A stretch of DNA of 9,630 nucleotides from Clostridiales bacterium. Its GTDB lineage: Bacteria > Bacillota > Peptococcia > Peptococcales > Peptococcaceae. Made by a program: the position numbers and the translations under genes. Positions 5,149 through 9,630 of this stretch are shown piece by piece. Position 1 is the first letter of the stretch; the number at the start of each line of letters is the position of its first letter. The stretch lies in assembly GCA_003343815.1 (NCBI GenBank), contig QAKL01000026.1, positions 1 to 9,630 on the forward strand, in the 5' to 3' direction. The notes under the pieces were generated by a model. That model had not been told where the DNA came from. It was given only the letters and a program-made list of their open reading frames with translations, and searched no databases.

Positions 5149-7023
5149 TTAATTTTCTCTGTTTAATTCGGCGCGCACTTTTTGCGCGATACCCGGCGCG
5201 TCTAAACCTAAATCGCGCTTCAAAAGCTCGGCGCTGCCGTGAACTGCAAATTGATTGTCGATGCCTATATTTAAAACTTGCACCGCCTTATTTGCGCGCG
5301 CTAATAATTCCAGTACGCCGTCACCGAAGCCGCCCTGTAGGATGCCCTCCTCCAAAGTCACCAGAAGTTTCGCTTTTGAGGCAGCATCAAGCACCGCTTC
5401 CTCGTCTATTGGCTTCACGAAGCGCATATTCACAACTCCTGCGCTAATATTATCAGCGCGCAAAAGCTCGGCGCACTCTAAAGCCGTGCTCACCATACTG
5501 CCCACAGCTAAAAAGACAACTTCACTGCTATCGGACAAAATTTCGCTTTTGCCAAGCGGTAAAATACGCAATTCATCGTCTAAAGTGACGCCATAACCCT
5601 CGCCGCGAGGAAAGCGAATCGCCGCCGGTTTATTGTACGCTAAAGCGCTGTAAAGCATATGCTGCAATTCATTTTCATCCTTGGGGCACATAATAATCAT
5701 TTCGGGGACACTGCGCAAATATGCTAAATCAAACACCCCATGATGCGTCGCCCCATCATCGCCGACCAATCCTGCACGATCCAAAGCAAACACCACCGGT
5801 GCCTTTTGCAATGCCACATCGTGAATGATTTGATCATAAGCACGCTGCAAAAATGTCGAATAAATCGCCACGACCGGCTTAAAACCGCCGATCGCCAAAG
5901 CCGCCGCCATCGTCACAGCGTGCTCTTCGGCGATACCGACATCAAACGTGCGCTTAGGATAAACTTTCGCAAAATTATTAATGCCTGTTCCTGCGCCCAT
6001 TGCCGCCGTGATCGCTAATACTTTCTCATCTTCTCGTCCCAGGCGCACCAGTGTGCGGCTGAAAACATCAGTATAAGTCGGATATTTTTTTTGTTTCTTT
6101 AATTCACCAGTCTCGATCACAAAGGGGCTGACGCCGTGAAATTTTTCCGGATTGGTTTCTGCCGGCAGATAGCCTTTGCCTTTTTTGGTAATGACATGCA
6201 CCAAAACAGGACGATTGATATGCTTGACGTTTTCTAAAATTTCGATAAGATCTTTTAAATTATGCCCGTCGATCGGCCCGAAATATTTAAAGCCCATTTC
6301 CTCAAAAATAGTGCCAGGTACCAAAAGATATTTCAGCGAATCCTTCATTTTATCCGCCAATTTCAGCATTTTACCGCCTAAATTGGGGATTTTCTTTAAA
6401 AATTCTTCGACGTCTTCTTTGCCCTTTATATAGCCTACGTCACTGCGTACGCGGTTTAAATAATCCGATAACCCGCCGACATTATGATCAATCGACATTT
6501 CGTTATCATTTAAGATAACCAGCATTTTGCTCTGTAAATGTCCAGCATGATTTAGCGCCTCATACGCCATTCCGCCGGTCAATGCGCCGTCGCCGATAAC
6601 GGCAGTCACTTGATAGTCCTCGCCTTTTAAATCACGCGCGATCGCTAAGCCCAAGGCGGCGGAAATAGACGTGCTGCTGTGTCCGGTGCCGAAAGCGTCA
6701 TATGGGCTTTCACTTATTTTGGGAAAGCCGCTTAGACCTCCGTAAGTGCGAATCGTTTTGATACTTTCGCGCCTCTCGGTCAAAATTTTATGCACATACG
6801 CCTGGTGTCCTACATCCCAGACTATTTTATCATTTTGATTATGGTATACATAATATAGAGCTAAGGTCAGCTCCACCACGCCTAAATTAGGCGCCAGATG
6901 ACCGCCGTTTTGCGAGATGACCTCGATGAGCAAAGTGCGGATCTCCTCTGCCAGCTGCTTCAACTCGTTCATATTTAATTCAGCTAAATCTGCCGGAGTA
7001 TTGATCCTATCTAAAATTTGCAA
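5149..7023 (-). CDS. dxs: 1-deoxy-D-xylulose-5-phosphate synthase
   Basis: A 624-residue thiamine diphosphate enzyme that condenses pyruvate and glyceraldehyde 3-phosphate to DXP, the first and flux-controlling step of the MEP isoprenoid pathway; DXP also feeds thiamine and pyridoxal synthesis. Visible motifs are GGHLAPNLG with H42, FGTGHSSTS (111-119), the ThDP/Mg site GDGALTGGMAYEALN (144-158), DVGIAEEHA (361-369) with the catalytic glutamate E366, and DRAGLVGDDGATHHG in the pyrimidine domain. A transketolase C-terminal domain ends the protein. The start is the TTG at 7023: AAGGAGAT (7039-7032) lies upstream and the N-terminus ILDRINTPADL matches the family; the next in-frame ATG (6972) lacks this. 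The 41-nt gap before it is the longest in the operon. A TTG start may limit translation. Proximity to ispA links substrate supply to chain elongation. Confidence 0.97.
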   Translation of the reverse strand: MQILDRINTPADLAELNMNELKQLAEEIRTLLIEVISQNGGHLAPNLGVVELTLALYYVYHNQNDKIVWDVGHQAYVHKILTERRESIKTIRTYGGLSGFPKISESPYDAFGTGHSSTSISAALGLAIARDLKGEDYQVTAVIGDGALTGGMAYEALNHAGHLQSKMLVILNDNEMSIDHNVGGLSDYLNRVRSDVGYIKGKEDVEEFLKKIPNLGGKMLKLADKMKDSLKYLLVPGTIFEEMGFKYFGPIDGHNLKDLIEILENVKHINRPVLVHVITKKGKGYLPAETNPEKFHGVSPFVIETGELKKQKKYPTYTDVFSRTLVRLGREDEKVLAITAAMGAGTGINNFAKVYPKRTFDVGIAEEHAVTMAAALAIGGFKPVVAIYSTFLQRAYDQIIHDVALQKAPVVFALDRAGLVGDDGATHHGVFDLAYLRSVPEMIIMCPKDENELQHMLYSALAYNKPAAIRFPRGEGYGVTLDDELRILPLGKSEILSDSSEVVFLAVGSMVSTALECAELLRADNISAGVVNMRFVKPIDEEAVLDAASKAKLLVTLEEGILQGGFGDGVLELLARANKAVQVLNIGIDNQFAVHGSAELLKRDLGLDAPGIAQKVRAELNREN

Positions 7024-7031
7024 CTTAAACT

Positions 7032-7039
7032 ATCTCCTT
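7032..7039 (-). promoter_or_regulatory. RBS supporting the TTG start of dxs
   Basis: AAGGAGAT lies in the 41-nt ispA-dxs gap. The core GGAG ends 10 nt before TTG 7023, and no ATG in the dxs frame is better placed. Confidence 0.75.
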
Positions 7040-7064
7040 ATGCGACATTGTCCGTTTTCTGCCT

Positions 7065-7964
7065 TTAACACTCTCTACCGATTAAATAATCAGCCAGCCA
7101 AAGCAAATCCGCCGTATCTCCTTTTAATGAGCTAAGCGCCGCTTTAGCTTCATTCACTGCCTTCTCTGCCATTTTTTGCGCCTTATTAACGCCGTAAAGC
7201 GTGGCAAAGGTTACTTTGTGGTTTTTATCGTCACTGCCAACCTTTTTGCCTAATTTTTTTTCATCGCCGATCACGTCTAAAATATCGTCCGTGATCTGAA
7301 ACGCCAAACCGTACATTTCGCCGTATTTGTTTAAAGCAGTTAAAGCTTCTTTGTCGGCACCGCCTGCCAGTGCGCCTAATAACAGCGCTGCGATAATTAA
7401 ATCGGCGGTTTTGTGCTCATGAATATAATTTAATTCCGCAGGGGAAATTTCTTTGTTTTCTGCAGCGATATCGGCGGTTTGCCCGGCGCACATTCCGCCT
7501 GCACCGGCGCGCTCGGCTAAAATTTTCGTCATCTGCCAAGCATTAGCCGGATTTTTTTCGCCGTAAGCGCCTAAAATTTCAAACGCCATCGTTAACAGCG
7601 CGTCTCCAGCTAAAATCGCTGCAGCCTCACCGTAAACTTTATGATTAGTGAGCTTGCCGCGGCGGTAATCATCATTATCCATCCCGGGCAAATCATCATG
7701 AATCAAAGAATAAGTATGTACTGCTTCCAAAGCAAGCGCCGCCGGAAGCGCATCGTTAATCGTGCCGCCTGAGGCTTTACAGGCACATATCGTGAGGATC
7801 GGGCGGATCCTTTTGCCGCCGGCAAAAAGGCTGTATTTCATCGCCTCCGCTAATTGGGGCTGATATTTTTGGCTGTAGCGGGTGAACTCTTCGGTCATGT
7901 ATTCTTCAAATATTCGCTTATATTCCTGCATAAACAATCCGTCTGCATTTTTAATATCAGCCAT
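7065..7964 (-). CDS. ispA: polyprenyl synthetase, probable farnesyl diphosphate synthase
   Basis: A 299-residue all-alpha trans-prenyltransferase that condenses IPP with allylic diphosphates; FPP is the probable product, feeding undecaprenyl phosphate and quinone side chains. GGKRIRP (49-55) binds diphosphate. The first Asp-rich motif HDDLPGMDND (89-98) has the two-residue insertion typical of bacterial type II FPP synthases, GMCAGQTAD (157-165) follows, and FQITDDILD (222-230) is the second Asp-rich motif. Product length is inferred from similarity to E. coli IspA around the first motif (YSLIHDDLP), so a geranylgeranyl synthase cannot be excluded. The ATG at 7964 has a strong AAAAGGAGG (7979-7971) six bases upstream; an in-frame upstream ATG (7994) lacks one. 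It overlaps xseB by 8 nt. The xseB-ispA-dxs order is conserved across many bacteria. Confidence 0.95.
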   Translation of the reverse strand: MADIKNADGLFMQEYKRIFEEYMTEEFTRYSQKYQPQLAEAMKYSLFAGGKRIRPILTICACKASGGTINDALPAALALEAVHTYSLIHDDLPGMDNDDYRRGKLTNHKVYGEAAAILAGDALLTMAFEILGAYGEKNPANAWQMTKILAERAGAGGMCAGQTADIAAENKEISPAELNYIHEHKTADLIIAALLLGALAGGADKEALTALNKYGEMYGLAFQITDDILDVIGDEKKLGKKVGSDDKNHKVTFATLYGVNKAQKMAEKAVNEAKAALSSLKGDTADLLWLADYLIGREC

Positions 7965-8187
7965 TGTTTTCCTCCTTTTGCCATGCGCCGTCAAATACTT
8001 GCAGCTGTCCTTGAGCTTTAGCGAGCTTGCTTTGACAGATTTCCAGCAGATTCAAACCCTCTTTATACAAGCTCATCGCCTCATCGAGCGCCGCCTCGCC
8101 GTTATCCATTTTCTTTAAAATATCTTCCAGACGGCTAATCGCCTCTTCAAAGGTAATATCCACCGATTGTTCTGTTATATTCTCCAT
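7957..8187 (-). CDS. xseB: exodeoxyribonuclease VII small subunit
   Basis: A 76-residue all-helical small subunit of exonuclease VII; several copies wrap each XseA in the active enzyme, which degrades single-stranded DNA from both ends to oligonucleotides. The family pattern F-E-E-A-x3-L-E-x-I-L (13-24), then MDNGEAALDEAMSLYKEG (27-44), is clear, and it continues as a coiled helix to about 65. Length is normal. The ATG at 8187 is preceded by GAGGG (8198-8194) and lies 2 nt after the xseA stop, whereas an in-frame ATG at 8241 would run deep into xseA. The downstream ispA start lies within its last codons (8-nt overlap), so the ispA RBS sits inside xseB. Confidence 0.95.
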   Translation of the reverse strand: MENITEQSVDITFEEAISRLEDILKKMDNGEAALDEAMSLYKEGLNLLEICQSKLAKAQGQLQVFDGAWQKEENNG

Positions 8188-8189
8188 AA

Positions 8190-9395
8190 TTATCCCTCGC
8201 TGTCTGTCTGCTGAACTGTGCAGGAAATGGTTCCTTGGCAAAGTAAAACTTTTACTTCATCACCTGTTTGGACTTCGCTTGCTGAAAAAACAGCTTGTCC
8301 GTCTTTTTGGCAGACACTGTAGCCGCGGCTTAACACTTTAAGCGGACTGAGCGCGTCTAATTTTGCCGCAGCAGCCGATAAAATGTACGTTTTTTCCTTT
8401 AAGGCACTATTCGCTTCTTCATCTAATTTTTCACGCAAACGATCAATCCTCAGCTGATAATTTTCCAACAATCGCGTCGGATGCTTAAAAAACTGCGCTG
8501 CAGCTATTTTTTCCGCCTGCCCTATTTTAGTCCGCAATAGTTGTTTATAGCGTATATTTAAAAGCGCGGCTTTCTGTGCGATATCCTCACGAATATCTGC
8601 TAACACCGGCACAGCCAACTCTGCCGCCATCGACGGCGTCGCCGCGCGTACATCGGCGGCAAAATCGCACAAAGTATAATCCGTCTCGTGTCCGACGGCG
8701 CTGATAATGGGAATGGGGCTTTGAGCTACTTTGCGTACAACCTTTTCTTCATTAAAGCACCATAAATCCTCGATCGAGCCGCCGCCGCGGCCGACGATGA
8801 TTATGTCTAACGGCATATGGTACAAAATATCCAGCGAGTTGCAGATCGAGTCTGCTCCTTCGCTGCCCTGGACTATGGCAGGCACATGATAAATATTGAC
8901 TGCGGGATTTCGCCTTTTTAAAATCGACAGCATATCCTGCACCGCCGCTCCGGTAGGAGAGGTTACGATGCCGATATTTTGCGCAAATTTCGGCAAGGCG
9001 CGCTTTTTATCCTGATTGAATAAGCCCTCCGCGGCAAGCTTTTCTTTGAGCTGTTCGTAAGCTACATATAACTCGCCTGCGCCTGCTAAAAGCATTTCTT
9101 CGGCGTACAACTGATAAACTCCGTCACGCTCGTAAACGTCAATGCGTCCGCTCACTAAAACTTTCATCCCGTTTTGCGGTAAAAAACGTACTTTGGCATT
9201 ATTAGAGCGAAACATTACTGCTTTTACAGCGCCGCCAGCATCTTTTAAGGAAAAATACCAATGTCCGGAGGAGTGTGCTTTAAAATTGGAGATCTCCCCC
9301 TGCACAAAAACGCTGCTTAAAACGTCGTCTCGCTGAACCAAAGCCTTTAAGTATTTATTTAGCGCCGTAACTGTCAGGACATTATTTCTGTTCAT
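8190..9395 (-). CDS. xseA: exodeoxyribonuclease VII large subunit
   Basis: A 401-residue catalytic subunit of exonuclease VII, which partners with XseB in processing single-stranded DNA in repair. An N-terminal OB-fold (about 5-102) shows GEISNFKAHSSGHWYFSLKD (33-52). The catalytic domain has IGIVTSPTGAAVQD (141-154), GRGGGSIEDLWCFNEE (202-217) and SAVGHETD (232-239). A helical region (about 265-365) holds XseB, and a short C-terminal beta domain includes LSRGYS. It is shorter than the roughly 450-residue enzymes of E. coli and Bacillus, apparently through a reduced helical region; no frameshift is seen. I start at ATG 9395, where MNRNNVLTVTALNKYLK matches the family. An in-frame ATG at 9479 would add 28 residues encoded by nusB in another frame. 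It overlaps nusB by 14 nt with only a weak RBS. Confidence 0.96.
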   Translation of the reverse strand: MNRNNVLTVTALNKYLKALVQRDDVLSSVFVQGEISNFKAHSSGHWYFSLKDAGGAVKAVMFRSNNAKVRFLPQNGMKVLVSGRIDVYERDGVYQLYAEEMLLAGAGELYVAYEQLKEKLAAEGLFNQDKKRALPKFAQNIGIVTSPTGAAVQDMLSILKRRNPAVNIYHVPAIVQGSEGADSICNSLDILYHMPLDIIIVGRGGGSIEDLWCFNEEKVVRKVAQSPIPIISAVGHETDYTLCDFAADVRAATPSMAAELAVPVLADIREDIAQKAALLNIRYKQLLRTKIGQAEKIAAAQFFKHPTRLLENYQLRIDRLREKLDEEANSALKEKTYILSAAAAKLDALSPLKVLSRGYSVCQKDGQAVFSASEVQTGDEVKVLLCQGTISCTVQQTDSEG

Positions 9396-9630
9396 CGGAA
9401 GCAGTCTTTCTTTTGCTGATTTTATCCAGCACGGAATTAATAAATTTCGGCGAGCTGTCATCGCCGTAAACTTTGGCAATCTCGATAGCTTCGTTGATAG
9501 CTACTTTTGGCGGCACGCTCTCAGAATATAATAACTCGTAGCAAGCCAAGCGCAAAATATTGCGGTCGACGCTTTGCAGGCGGTCTAATTTCCAGCCGGA
9601 AGTGTTTTTTTCAATCGCCTCGTCAATTTC
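9382..9630 (-). CDS. nusB: transcription antitermination protein NusB (3' part)
   Basis: The last 82 residues of NusB, cut by the window edge. NusB binds boxA RNA with NusE/S10 and forms part of the rRNA antitermination complex. Diagnostic C-terminal motifs are W-K-L-D-R-L followed by SVDRNILRLACYELLY, then VPPKVAINEAIEIAKVYG and SPKFINSVLDKI, all in family order. The frame ends at TAA 9384-9382, 14 nt inside xseA, so the two genes are probably translationally coupled. In Bacillus folD lies between nusB and xseA; here it is absent. The operon promoter lies beyond the window. Confidence 0.93.
   Translation of the reverse strand, partial: EIDEAIEKNTSGWKLDRLQSVDRNILRLACYELLYSESVPPKVAINEAIEIAKVYGDDSSPKFINSVLDKISKRKTASDEQK

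Noticed and set aside
5255..5596. 113-codon plus-strand frame opposite dxs, and similar long plus-strand frames at 1809-2141 and 5127-5447
   Set aside because: They are antisense to well-conserved genes, have no RBS or recognisable motifs, and have the Ser/Pro-rich composition typical of reverse-frame shadows.
7809..7830. Hairpin with 9-bp arms (CCTTTTGCC / GGCAAAAAGG) inside ispA
   Set aside because: It encodes the invariant GGKRIRP region, so the symmetry follows from the codons. No T-run follows on the minus strand, so it is not a terminator.

Overview
The window looks like a Firmicutes chromosome, most plausibly a non-sporulating anaerobe such as a Negativicutes member. That placement is an inference from gene order and protein style; no rRNA or lineage marker is present. 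Every recognised protein gene lies on the minus strand, so the transcript reads from position 9630 towards 1. From 9630 down to 521 the order is nusB (3' end only), xseA, xseB, ispA, dxs, tlyA, a membrane-anchored nuclease-like protein, nadK, a CPCC zinc-ribbon protein, argR and recN. This is the nusB-xseAB-ispA-dxs-tlyA-argR-recN cluster known from Bacillus and Clostridia. It differs in lacking folD between nusB and xseA, in carrying two extra small genes around nadK, and in having no spoIVB/spo0A after recN.

The eleven genes are packed as one probable polycistronic unit. Junctions are overlaps of 14, 8 and 4 nt or gaps of 1 to 41 nt, and no internal terminator or convincing internal promoter was seen. 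Most starts are fixed by a GAGG/AGGAG-type ribosome binding site. Four genes use non-ATG starts: dxs (TTG), argR, recN and the small regulator (GTG). The unit joins isoprenoid precursor and prenyl diphosphate synthesis (dxs, ispA), DNA repair (exonuclease VII, RecN), rRNA modification (TlyA), NADP synthesis (NadK), antitermination (NusB) and arginine control (ArgR). It ends at a hairpin at 497-528 that can also terminate transcripts arriving on the plus strand.

The region from 1 to 530 does not fit the housekeeping operon. A 74-residue XRE-type HTH regulator (103-327, minus) faces away from an apparent plus-strand transcription unit of about 105 nt (about 422 to 530). That unit has an exact-consensus sigma-A promoter (TTGACA, 17 nt, TATAAT at 388-416), a long closing stem and an intrinsic terminator, but no convincing ORF. 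The two divergent promoters share their -35 hexamer inside an imperfect palindrome (376-396). I read this as a small structured RNA next to a possibly autoregulated HTH gene. It is the most interesting candidate here and I recognise no known RNA family in it.

At the left edge, an inverted repeat (19-46) precedes a possible RBS and ATG of a further minus-strand gene that runs off the window.
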